A DNA stretch of 64,000 nucleotides from NCBI GenBank assembly GCA_033816765.1, contig CM066298.1:806001-870000 (forward strand), given 5' to 3'. Source of the DNA: Nothopassalora personata. Lineage: Eukaryota; Ascomycota; Dothideomycetes; Mycosphaerellales; Mycosphaerellaceae. The position numbers were made by a program, and so were the translations under genes. The notes under the pieces are model-generated. The model was not told the DNA's origin, searched no databases, and saw only the letters and a program-made list of their open reading frames with translations. The number at the start of each line of letters is the position of its first letter. The stretch's first letter is position 1. This document shows, one piece after another, positions 44,791 to 55,869 of this stretch.

Positions 44791-46667
44791 ACCACAATAT
44801 GCCACCCATCTAGCACTACAGCCACTAGAATTGGCCACTCATCAGATGGAAGATAGTGCATCGAAATCACAGAGAAGGCTTTTCAAGGTTGAGGCATGCG
44901 GTCCTGGATCGCACTACTTCAATATTGACCATCACTCTCACAACCAGGGTCACGCCACGTGGCTATGCTTCAAAACGCTATCGTGAGCGTCTATAGCAGG
45001 AACGGGAGCAAGATGGGTATGATTCGTACGCATCGAGATAGACTGCGCGATCAGAATGTTTGCGAATGGGAGTTTTGCGGCGACCCCAAACCTGGATACT
45101 TCGAAGTGTATGCCGATACCCGCTGCTGACCGTTGACCATCTACGAATCATTTGCCAGACGCTATCAGAGAGCTCAGGGATCTTTGAATGACTATCGCCC
45201 TGTCATGGGGTGCAGGCTATGTGGTAAGCATCTGCTCGTTGAGATTACTTTCGCAATGGTTGAGCACCATCGATCTGGGTACGAGATGCACAGCTTTTGG
45301 AGCATGATTGTGACTTTTCAATTGATGCAGACTGCTGAGCAATGCCAGTAATAAACTTTTGCGTCAGACAATCTTTGGAGACTGACCGCATGCACGACAA
45401 GTAAGCGATCACGAGAGCCTCGTCCGTTCGTCCGTATTAGGCGGTACAGCACTATTCCTGCTTCGACGATGTCTGGTTGCCTCACCAACACGGCGCCGCT
45501 CGGTGCCCAATAGTATCTCAGTATAGCATGGTCCCTTGACCGGTCCTCAACATCGAGGCAGAACCGTTTTTTGCATCGATAAGCGTCACGGTCCGATTTT
45601 GTGGTGCATCAAGAGCGACTCGTTTGACCGCCTCTGCTCAAAGACGACACTTTTCCAATTTCTGTTTCAACACTTCGTCAACCACCATCAGCCCTGACGA
45701 ACAATAGCTGGACGAGCACACCAAGGTCGCGGCGGACATCGAGGGGGTCATACTGGGCGTGAAGGACGAGCAGGGCATCGAGAACTCAGTGGATGGGGCA
45801 ATCGAGGAGGCGGTCATCAGTTGAACAACTGATTCACGTTGCGCGGCCACCTCCATAGTGGCCGTCCTCATCGCGGTAGCCACACTCAACGTGCGCAAGG
45901 GCATTACCACCGCCAACTTCAACGACAGCCCATGCAACAGAATGATTACAAGCACGATGACGGCTGTAGCTGTTTTGTGATTATCTATAGGGCATCTTCG
46001 ACGGGAGTGAATCATTCTCCTACCATCGATGAGCACCAAGAGCATTTCACAGGGGCATCTGTTCAGCTTGGCATACCCTGCGTCCTACCTACTTGGTTCC
46101 AGAGTCCCCACGCAATTCTCACGCTTCTCGCGTTCGCGTATCGTGTTTTCGAGTTCGACACTACTGATACATGGCATTACTTCAACATTGGCATAGTACC
46201 CCTCACAAACATATAAAGATCTGGAGAGGAATCTGGTCTCACATATGATCGCAGAAGTTCAGCGACATTGCGCTTGCAGTAAAATGGAACGCAACTCGTT
46301 GTATGTAGCTGTTTGAATTTTGTTTTTGCTTCCTGGACGGCTCGTGCGGCGTGAAGTGGATGGCAGGCGTTGGGCGATTTGAGCTTTTGCCTATGGTTTG
46401 TTTGACATTTGTGCTGTACACGATCATCTGCCCCGGCCAAGTAAGAAAAGCATATTGATAAATGTCTAAACCACTGCTTAGCTAGTACCCTACCCTACGG
46501 AAGCTCGAGTCGGGGCAGCTCATATTTCGCATCAATATCATAACGAGCTTTTCCCACTGTAGCGTTGCTCTACTTTCTCAACTTTCATGGGACCCACCGT
46601 GTTTAACTGCCGAACCAGCGCACGCTTTTGAGTACAGACGATTGCAGGGCAGCGATCAAAGGACAAC
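44791..46667. other. 1.9-kb region without supported genes
   Basis: Short frames on both strands show no convincing domain. Together with the fragments just upstream, it looks like decayed coding DNA of normal base composition. Confidence 0.4.
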
Positions 46668-48349
46668 TCATAGTGTTTCTTTGGAGCCCACACTAGACAC
46701 ATCTGTGGTAGTCTTCTCATCTGAATCTGAAGTGGCAACAGCAGTTGCTACTCGCTCCTCTTTTCTCACCAAACCTTTGTCCTTGATCAATGCACTTAGC
46801 AAGAAGGCGATGCCGGCCACCGGTACGCACCAGATGAACACAGCCCGACTCGCATCAGAGTAAGCATTCGCAATGGTATCTCGATCTGCCGCAGTGTAGC
46901 CACTCAAATCTGGCACTGCGAATGTGCCGCGAGCAACAGAAAGCAGCCGATCTGGCAAGGAGCTTTCCAACACGTTCGACAAGATTGCTGAACTCACGGC
47001 CAAGCCAACCGCGCCTCCAAAACTGCGTAGGAAGTTGCGATTCGAAGTGACTACTGCGCGCTGGGCTTTGGGACAATGTGCTTGGCATGCCACGAGTGTC
47101 GGCTGGAATATGAGGCCAGTCCCGAAGCCTACAATCACCAGGAAGAAGCAGATTAGACCGAGGTGTATCGTTCGATCTGCCAGGACGAGAAGTCCAGCCC
47201 CAAGCGTCCAAGCACCGAAGCCAAGCCAGATGAGCTCCCCGTAACGGTTGAAGCGTGACATGTACAGGCCCCCGGATATGGAAGCGCAAGACTGTGTCAC
47301 TACAAGGGGCAACTGTAAACATGCCGCGATTAGAGCGCTCTTCCCTCGGACATTTTGAAAGTATCTGTTACATCATTAGCCTTAGCTGTTCAGCTTGATA
47401 TCCTCCCAAACACTTACAATGGAAGAAAGTACAGGTAGCTGTAGTATGCCATTCCGAGGAGGAAGCTCTGCGCCAGCATAGCAGCCACCGAAGCTTTCTT
47501 GAAAATCCCCATCGGCATCATCGGCAGCTTGGCCCATTTCCACTCCACAAGCAGAAAGCCCACGAGGCATAGCCCGCCCACAACTAGCATTGCGATAACC
47601 TCGGGCGAGTCCCACGGCGTTCCAACATGCCCGCCGGACGAGATCGGAATCAACAACAAAATCATCGCCGCAGTCCCGAGAACCAACCCCAACATATCAA
47701 TATTAGCCAGCGTCTCCTTTAAATTCACCTTGGGCATGTTCGTCGGCACCCACTTCCAGCTCGCCGCAAACACTACCACCGCCGTCGGCGCCAGAAGATA
47801 AAACAGCCCTCTCCACGTCGACCGCACGGCAAACCCAGCAGCAATCAATGGACCCGCTGCATTTCCCACCGCAGCCATGGACCCGAGGATCCCCTGATAC
47901 TTCCCCCTCTCCCTCAATGTCACAACATCCGAAACAATCATCATACTCAAACTCGCGATCCCCCCGTTCGCCACACCCGCGAGTCCACGGAAGACGTAGA
48001 ACGTCGTCGAATTCACCGATAGACCACAGACGAGATCGCTGAGAGCTAGGAGCGCAAGAGCGGAGAGGAGGACCTTTCTGCGACCGAAGAGGTCCGAGAG
48101 GCGGCCATAGAGGACTTGGAAGACAGTGTCGCCGATGAGAGCGGAAGTTCCAGCCCAGGAGATGGTGGAGGCGGCGTGGAGGTCGCGGGCGATAGTGGGG
48201 AGGAGAGTGCTGATGCCGTTTTGTTCCATGAAGCTGATACAGAGGGCGAGAGACATTATGCAGAAGACGAAGATGAGTTGCGCATGTGGGAGAAGGTTGG
48301 TTTGATCGTGGAGTCGGTATTCTGCACTTGCTTGTTTGGTCGATGCCAT
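46668..48349 (-). CDS. MFS transporter, DHA2 (14-helix) family
   Basis: This is a proton-driven exporter of the drug:H+ antiporter 2 group, or a vacuolar basic amino-acid (VBA)-like relative. Exons: 48349-47418 and 47364-46668, with a 53-nt intron; the frame closes at 542 residues. Start MASTKQ is preferred over an upstream Met at 48445. Helix 1 contains CIMSLALCISFMEQNGISTL with the LPTIARDL family motif. The loop 2-3 motif is GRLSDLFGRRK, and RGLAGVANGGIASL is motif-B-like. YFLPLYFQNVRG is recovered across the intron. The C-terminal tail is Ser/Thr/Asp-rich. Dothistromin loci elsewhere include an MFS exporter (dotC), but nothing here shows that this is its equivalent. Confidence 0.85.
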
Positions 48350-49219
48350 GGTTGATGGGGTGGTTCGCAGAAGGTCGGCAGGTTTGTCTTTTCTTTTCTC
48401 TATACCATTCCCCTTTCTTGCTTTCGCACAATTTCTGCTCGACACAGCTACCCAGACTACGATAACAATGGCCGTGGACCAGGAGACATCAACTCAAAAG
48501 CACGCAAAAGCCATGTCCCAGACTCTCCCCTCTGGATTCGACGGAAAGACAACGAGCTCTGCGACTAGTGCTTCCGGCAACTTCTCTGCCCGCCTTACCG
48601 ATGTGGCGAGCACACTAGCATCTCTGATGACGCGACAACTAGGGACACACGTGGGAAAGATGCAAGAGGTGAGGTCTTCAACTCTGCATTGCTCGATTGT
48701 GCCGGGCCTCCGACATTAAGCCTGGACAAAAAGTACCTCATGCTTAGAAGAAACATAGTGAAGAGCTAGTCTCAGACGATAACACTAGCCAAGTCCCGGC
48801 TGTTGTATCCATGCGTACGAAGGCATCCAACGTGCGGATCTTGGAGATGTGGAGATTCGGATGATATGCGGATTGAGATGTCATAACATCTGCCAACGCC
48901 AGAACGATCATTCGAGTGAAGACCAGGATGCCAGCGAATCATTCGTCCTCTTTCCAAAGGAAGCCAGAGAATACATACCGTTCCGATGCTTGAAGGCGCT
49001 GTACAAGGTGTGCTTTTTTGTGTGAAAGACAAATCGATATGGCGGCTCAAACGCATCTCTCAGCCCAAGAGAGTCGCCGCAGAATTCATATGCTATATCG
49101 TCACTACCACGGTGCTCGAACTGATTCCAGTAACCTCTTGGCCAAAGCCTCCACTGTTCTTGCATGCCGATACAACGACCATGTCGCCCTTGCAAAAACC
49201 GCAGTAACCAGCGGCCAGA
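48350..49219. other. Upstream region of the MFS gene, possible small ORF
   Basis: A Ser/Thr-rich plus-strand frame starts at 48468 (MAVDQETSTQKHAKAMSQTL) and runs to a possible donor after QE near 48669, but no second exon was found. The rest holds no supported gene. Confidence 0.3.
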
Positions 49220-50052
49220 CTAGTTTCTTGACAGTCCAACTCGCGACTCGGATACGTGACGCCAGAATCTACCCTTGGCAAGTTCGTCGCCCTTGTTGGA
49301 GTATGGAAAGGGAGTGTCTGGTTCTGGCTTTCCCAGAGACTGGCACACCGGCCATCACCCATCCTTCGGCTCCCACTCCAGCAGAGTCTCTCTCGGCACA
49401 GTCGCAAGTATAAGAGCATTGTGAGCCTCGAAGCCCTCTCGCAGTTTTCCGCGACTTCGCCAGTTGCCTCCTGTCCAATCCCGCAGGATCAATTCGAAGA
49501 CTTCTCCTATAATGCTGAGGGGCTGGTTGTGTTAGTCTGGCCAACAGGTCGATTTTGGATCACCTACAAAACCCAAGAGTGTGGCGATGCGTAATGTTGG
49601 CGATTCGATCACAGCGTGGTGTGGATGGTGCATCGAGTCAAGCCACTTCTCGGGATCACTGCGGCTCAGGATCTCTTTGGCATTAGGATACGCTGCAATG
49701 TGTTCGTCCGAGAAGTCTGCAGCAGGTGCATCTGTGATGTCCTGTCGATCGTAGCGCTCGAGATCCTAGGCTTGAGAACACATTGCGACCCACATTGTAA
49801 CGCGATAGCAGCTTTTCAAACTCTGAGCCACCATACGGCTTTCCGCAGCCGTAAAGCTTGGAATAGAGAGCTTCGCGCCAGCAGAGAAGATGGTTGTCTT
49901 GGAGGCTTCCGGGCTTGCTGACCTCCTTGAAGTGATAGGTGGAACCAACACATTGTTCCAGTTCGCGAAAGACCACGATAGACCACTTTCATCTCTTTCG
50001 GCTCGGTACTCGATATCGGCATCCGATCGATCCATCTTGGAGTCGTAGCCAT
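49220..50052 (-). pseudogene. Sulfotransferase-like (Sulfotransfer_4 type) pseudogene
   Basis: Pieces of one protein lie in different minus-strand frames. KVVYRGLSRTGT (about 49990-49955) matches the N-terminal phosphate-binding region. STYHFKEVSKPGSL and YGCGKPYGGSEFEKLLSRY follow after a frame change and an apparent deletion of about 15-20 codons. DEHIAAYPNAKEIL and SDPEKWLDSM (about 49720-49630) lie in another frame. An intron-like stretch then leads to EVFELILRDW and LLEWEPKDG. Here the expected Trp is TGA (49357-49355), followed by WPVCQSLGKPEPDTPFPYSN and a stop at 49220. The family uses PAPS-type donors. This copy has at least one frameshift, one deletion and one nonsense codon. Confidence 0.6.
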
Positions 50053-51365
50053 CTACTCGATTCCAGTACGTCTTCTGAGACTGTGATGGGATTCAAACCC
50101 TCTCTTTCTCATCCTACAAGAAAGGATGCAGCCCAAAGACACATCGCAGCCTAGATCGGCTCCGAATCCTTCTCCAGAACCACATCTCTGCCGATGTGAC
50201 ATCTTGAACAATGTAACAGGATGCGGCACTATGCAAGACACGTCGTTGTGAATGCTATAATGAAGTATTTGGCACCCTTGTCCCGAGCCGCACCCTGCAT
50301 ACGCCGACTAGAGTTTCCTGTACGGAGCCTGACTAGAGGTTAGGCGCGCGTCGTGCACGATTTCTCAAAATCGAAAATCTAAATATCCTTACAATTAGAC
50401 TGGTAGGTAAGTGAGCTAAACTTTATACTTTGATTCTGTACAGTACATTCTTACGTATAAGATAGTCTAGTATCTTACTTTAGGGTATATAGCCAAGTTA
50501 TAGGCTTATTAAGATGTAAGTATATTTAGATTAAATTAAGAATAACTAAGATAGTATTGCTTTGTATATCTTAGATCTTATATAATACAGTCTTTATTGT
50601 CCTTTTATAGAGCATAAATTAGAGGTAAGTATAGATGGTAGTATATATTACGCTAAGAAGCTTCTAAATATATATAATTAAATTAGTAGATAGCTACTTT
50701 ATAGCGCTATTCCTATAAGGTATATACTGTCTTAACCTACTCTATAGAGATGTAGTCTACATATAGTAATATAGACACTTCTATACAGGCTGAAGTAAGT
50801 CACATGCTTTTATCGTGTATAGGAATCATTACCTAGCACGACGTAAGCGTCCGGCTATATATAGCCTGCTTACAGATGTTGTGTTATAGATACCTTGATT
50901 GCGACACGGCGTGTTCACCTACGTGGACTATGACACGAGCATTTGAGCATTGAGACATTAAATAGAACACCGATTGAGCGATTTCGCGAAGAGGCAAAAC
51001 ATTACCCGAGTGCCGAGACGGTGCGATACTAGCACGAACGGGCCACCGCTGTAAGGCCCTAGCCGAATGCTTAGCTCATAAGACAGCGGCAGCAGCGCTA
51101 GTAAGACACCAACTTGTATTCACCCGCTACTGTGACATTACGACTGCCGACACTGCAAGGGAATGGATGCCTTACAAAGCTGTTGTAAGGGATCGATGGA
51201 AGGGGATCAAGCAATTGTCGCGACCACGGCAGCAGTAGTACAGGGTCAGCAAGCGGTCCTTGCCGCAGGCATCAAGCAGGCTGCGGTTCGACTGCCCGAG
51301 GCGACTGCTCAGGCCGAACGCCATATACTGTGCGAGATGTGCAAGATTCACGTGAAAATGTAGGA
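50053..51365. other. Intergenic, includes an AT-rich RIP-like patch
   Basis: Positions about 50370-50870 are AT-rich and TA-rich, with few CpA, like the flanking repeat blocks, and probably are a small RIP-mutated repeat relic. The remainder has no supported gene. Confidence 0.5.
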
Positions 51366-52964
51366 TTACTTCGCTGAGTGACCTGCAAGCCTCAACTTGC
51401 ACACTACGCTCTCGTGACCCGGCCCGGGACTGCACACAAGCGTGAAGTTGTGATGGTCCCTGCTCGGGTCGACATTTATTCCTTCCAACTTATCGAAGCG
51501 CTGTAGCATTCGAACGATGACATGTCCGGCCTCCGTCAACGCAAATTGCTGCCCTATGCATATCCTCGGACCGCCATTGAAGGGCGCATAACTCCAACCG
51601 GGACGTTTTGATTCCCATCGCTCCGGGACGAACACGTCGGCATCAGGCCCCCAGATATCATGCCTTCGGTGAAGAACGTGTGTACTGAAGCGGACTTCAC
51701 CGCCTGCTGGAACGAAGACTGGTGCTGTACCATCAGGCCCTCCGCCTGTGGGGAGTGTGGTGTCCCGAATAGCAGTTCGGCCGTTGAAGGGTACAATGGA
51801 GTGTAGCCTGAGCGTTTCGTTCATGACATGTCGCAGGTATGTGCAACCTTTGAGCTTCTCGAACGTAATGTTCGATTCGCCGAAACCGTCAGGACCGAAC
51901 GTGTCCAGAATAATGCTGCGTAGCTTTTGAAAGACTCGCTCATTGCGAATCAAGCAGTAGAACACCCAACTCAGGAGAGATGCTGTGGTGTCCCTTCCCG
52001 CCGCGAGAAGGCCCAAAACCTGCTCGCGTACCTCGTCCTTATCGGCTGCCTGTGCTCGCAATACGTCCAAGTAATGATAGCTCTTTCCTCCCGGTCGGTC
52101 TCTCCGATCAGCCTCTTCCATGGCCTTGTCGCAGAAGTCATTCAGAATTCGCACGCATTCCTTGATCTCCTTGTTGCCATACAACCAGTACAAGCTTTGC
52201 AGCCGAATCCGCACGCCCAAGATCTGTTGGACTCGCTCGAATGCCCAATGGAAGTCTTTGCCGCCATGTCGTCCCACGAGTCGGTCGTGGAGAGAATTGG
52301 TGCTCTTCCCAAGAAAAAGTTCCGTGGCAGAATCGATGGTGAGGCATGTGAACAGCGTCGCCAAACTTGCCGACTGTGTCCACCCATCACTTCCAACGGG
52401 CATACATGCGAACATGGTCTTCAAATGCCTCTCAAGCAGAGCCAGATCGGACACATTCTCGCGAGAGAAGATAGGTCGGACCATTTCTCTCGATTTGTGC
52501 CATGCTTCTCCGTCGACCTGATCTGTCAGTCTGATATGAAGATATGACATGGCTCAGAAACCTACAGTAAAGATACTCCTGCCGAGCACCAGCTTCAAAT
52601 TTGTCTCTCGCACAATTCCCATGCGGAAATCGTTGAACTGCGTCGCCAGCACTGCTTGGATGTTCTTGGGGTCTGCAGTCAGAATATTTGTTTGACACAA
52701 GACTTTGACAAGAAATGTATATCTCCCCATCCGGTCGAATCGTTCAACGATAAAATCTGGCGTTCGTTGCTCCTTGTCGGCTTTGAGCATTTTCCTCACT
52801 GTATCGATACCAAGAGGCCATCTTGTGCGCTCTGTGGAAAGGGTTCCGCAACCGAGTCTCTTGGCCTTTGTGTGTTGTTGATAGCGTTTGAAGATGCAGC
52901 TGAGGACTCGGAAGAGCAGCAGTATGCTCGCGGCTGCGGTGAGTATCAAACGCATGATGTTCAA
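51366..52964 (-). CDS. Cytochrome P450, CYP52/CYP63-like (fatty-acid/alkane hydroxylase type)
   Basis: Two exons, 52964-52566 and 52517-51366, with a 48-nt intron give 516 residues. The N-terminal anchor is MRLILTAAASILLLFRVLS. SIFTVDGEAWHKSREMVRP is restored across the intron and is the conserved region around helix C. The I-helix has LGLLAAGRDTTASLLSWVFY, the E-x-x-R motif is ETLR, and the haem loop is FNGGPRICIGQQFAL with Cys453. These features are typical of CYP52-like omega-hydroxylases of fatty acids and alkanes, though related P450s occur in secondary metabolism. A second P450 lies 528 bp upstream in the same orientation. No damage is seen although the gene lies near RIP-affected DNA. 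Confidence 0.8.
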
Positions 52965-53491
52965 TGATTGCCCACGATGAGACTTGTCGCCTGATGCAAT
53001 GCAAAACCACCCTGTGCTATGAAATTGGTGAGATCTTTAATGCCGCTGGCTTGAGCTTTGAAACTGGCAAGGGTGAACAGCGGTGGCAGCTTATGTTGGC
53101 GTGAATACAACTTGCAACTTCGTGCTTGAAATCTTGCATTGCATTGGCTGCAGCTCGTTGGAGTCGATACAAGCGATCCAGAGCTACAGCTCAGGCGTCA
53201 GATGGATGACAGTGCGGCCGCGTACTGAGACACCTGCTAAATCGAGCGTATCCAGTATCCCTGCGGCACATCGCGTAACTACAGCTATGCAAGGGTCAAC
53301 CTGGCTCCGCCATGTGAGAACCAGGGTTTCGCCGAGGTCGTCTAGGGCTACGCTCGACGCCATATCGTACAGAGTGAAGAGATGTGCTATGCAACCGAGC
53401 ACGACTCAAGCAGTGCGATCTCCAGGCTGCGTTTCCTATGTAATGCTTTGGTAGCGAGTCTCCGTTCTCAAACATACAAGGACATTCAGCT
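52965..53491. other. Intergenic between the two P450 genes
   Basis: About 530 bp, presumed to hold the promoter of the CYP52-like gene. No TCG-N5-CGA site was noticed and no coding sequence is supported. Confidence 0.4.
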
Positions 53492-55132
53492 TCACAGCCT
53501 AATATTCAACTTGACCATGAGCGGTATCTGCTCCCACGTGAGATAGCTCTTCTGCCTCTCTGTCCATCCACGCGCCTCAGGCGTCATCTCCAAGTCAAAA
53601 GAGTACAGCATTTTGGCCAGAACAATCCGCATCTCCGCATATGCCAGACTGCGCAACTCAAGTTAGCAATGTTCTTTGGGCATGCACAACTTGATCGGCT
53701 GTCTTACTTCACCCCAACACATCCCCTCGGACCATACGAGAACGGCTGAGCGGACGCTTTATCATCTCTTGCAAATTCCGAGTCGTCCGAGACGTCTAGC
53801 CATCGCTCAGGTAGATATTCTTTTGCTCTGGCAAAGTTCCAACTTGCGAGGCCGCTGGAGAGCTGATGAACGCCGACTGCAATCCCGCCAGGTACCAACT
53901 CTCCTTCAATCATGGCTCCTTCTTTTGGCACAAAGCGAGGTATGGTACTGGGATTTGGGGGATGCATTCGCATTGCTTCGTTGATGCATGCTGTCATGTA
54001 TTCGAGTGAGGATGTTGACTTGATTGTGATCTGTTCAAGGCTCTCGAAAACCTCTCGCACTTCGCCAGCCGCTCTGGCGAGCTTGTCGGGGTAAAGAGCT
54101 AGATAATACACTGTTGCAGCGAGAGCTCTTGCCGAAGTGCCAGATCCAGCTACAATAAAAGCACTGGCCATGATTACCAATTCCGATGACGACAAAACGT
54201 CTGCTTTGTTGTCCACAATGTAGGACATGAAGTCCTTTTGGTGATCAGTCCGCTTCAGACGTCGCTGTACCTTACTTGCCAGCAACTTCATGTGTTCTTC
54301 CCGGGATTTGGTCATGGATTTCGGTGCACCGCGTGCAAAGAGGTCGTGGAAGCCGTAATAAATCGAGAATTGGTACCATCGTATAGTCTTCGCTCGGGCG
54401 CCCAAAACTGCAAGCCATGGTTCATCAGGAGCATCCAGGCAACCGTCCGCTTCGCCAAATGTAAGCTCTGCCAAGCCGCGGTAAGTAATTTGCAACTCGA
54501 AGAGCACTGAACTTGCTCACCGGATATAATGTCGAATGTGGCCAGTGAGAACCACTTTACGACATCTATTGGCTGGCCTGTGCACCGTTCTTGCAGGCGA
54601 TCTATCAACTTGCTAGAGTGTCTTTGCAGACATTGCTCTTGTTCTTTGAGAGCCCGCTCGGAGAACGCAGGTACAATGGCTCGTCTGAGCCGGCGATGCT
54701 TGTCATCGTCAGCAGCAATGATGCCTCTTAAATGTGCCTGCTTCATGACGGGAGCTATGCCGCGACCGTCCAGGCACTTCTGGAATTCAGGCTTTGTTTG
54801 TCCATAGATCTGCTTCCACGCTCGAGATGAGGCATATGAAAGCTCGTCTGGGCCGATTCGTATAATAGGTCCATACATCTCATGTAAGGCGTTGATTTCA
54901 CGGGCCAAGTTGCCTCGAAGGTTGTGGTAGTGCCATGGAAGGCGGGAAATCGCCCAAGTTCGTGGTCCAGGGTAGTGACGGAGTGAATGGAAGAACGCTC
55001 TGTGTAAAATTCGGATGACAAAGAATGAAGCAACCTACACCATCTGAGCAAAAGACCGAATATGCTTATGACATAACTTACCACAAAACAAACAGCGATT
55101 AACGACTGGAAATTCAAGTAACTGACCGTCAT
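53492..55132 (-). CDS. Cytochrome P450, CYP65/StcL-like
   Basis: Four exons, 55132-55082, 55034-54521, 54467-53708 and 53648-53492, with introns of 47, 53 and 59 nt give 493 residues with a closed frame. The N-terminal anchor spans the first intron (LIAVCFV then VASFFVIRI), followed by the Pro-rich hinge RHYPGPRTW. GPIIRIGPDELSYAS and WKQIYGQ are typical of the CYP65 group (trichothecene C-15 hydroxylases, versicolorin B desaturase StcL/VerB relatives). The I-helix is IVAGSGTSARALA. The haem loop is FSYGPRGCVGVNLAY with Cys438. It could be a tailoring enzyme of a secondary metabolite; equivalence to VerB cannot be decided by eye. Confidence 0.8.
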
Positions 55133-55869
55133 GGCGAGGCCTTCAGCTGTACAGGTCGCTGGTCAACACGGCTGAGTCCAAATTCGTAGCACGTCGTGAC
55201 TCGTTGAGAGTTGGCCCAGGCTGCGACGACTCTGAAATTGAGATCCAACGGCGACACTGTGCCGTAAGCTACAAGAGAGAGACTTTCATCTCAATTGAGA
55301 GCTCGGGGAACAAGGTCGCTGAAACGAGTGTATGCGGTTATCGGTGCTATGCGAAGTGTCAATGGTACCCAGAACCAATGCAGTAATCTGTTCGCTCTTT
55401 GACCTGGCATACGAAGAACGCACCTGTTGTGTTTCCCTAGCCGCACACGTAGTCCCTGTGTGATAAAATAGCGCATATCTATTCACAGAATGTCTTACAA
55501 GGCGGGATGTGGTGTGCAATACTGTACAAGTTTCGGCGCCGTATGGTCGCTGAGACCAGGACATGCACTTTTTGCACCCGGCATCATAGTCAGGGAATCT
55601 TGAATTAGCTGGACGTCGCCGGGTATATCGTCTCGCTTCGCTGATTAGTGATAGTTGTGTTCTTCGAGGACTCGAGTTTTTCGGCCTCGTACGAATGCGA
55701 GGCACTATCCTTCGGGGTGATTGCGGATCGCTTACAAAGCTCAAGGAGTTGAAGTAGATCGTGAATAGTTAGGCGGGCACGGCAGGCTAGTGAAAGTCAC
55801 ATGGCCGGCCGCATGGCCAGAGGCTTGGCCACTGGCTATTCGTTCCCCTGTAGAGGGAAGATGTGAAAT
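55133..55869. other. Upstream of the second P450, repeat border
   Basis: About 740 bp of normal-composition DNA ending at the RIP border near 55,870. It should include the P450 promoter. No gene is supported. Confidence 0.4.

Noticed and set aside
45638..46045. 135-codon minus-strand frame with hydrophobic stretch
   Set aside because: No family motif and an open frame on the opposite strand; likely chance.
46855..47322. 155-codon minus-strand frame beside the MFS gene
   Set aside because: An alternative frame of the second MFS exon, without transmembrane character.
46668..48349. Assignment of the MFS transporter as the dothistromin exporter dotC
   Set aside because: Sequence looks like the general DHA2/VBA type and it is 10 kb from pksA with broken genes between; no specific similarity could be shown.
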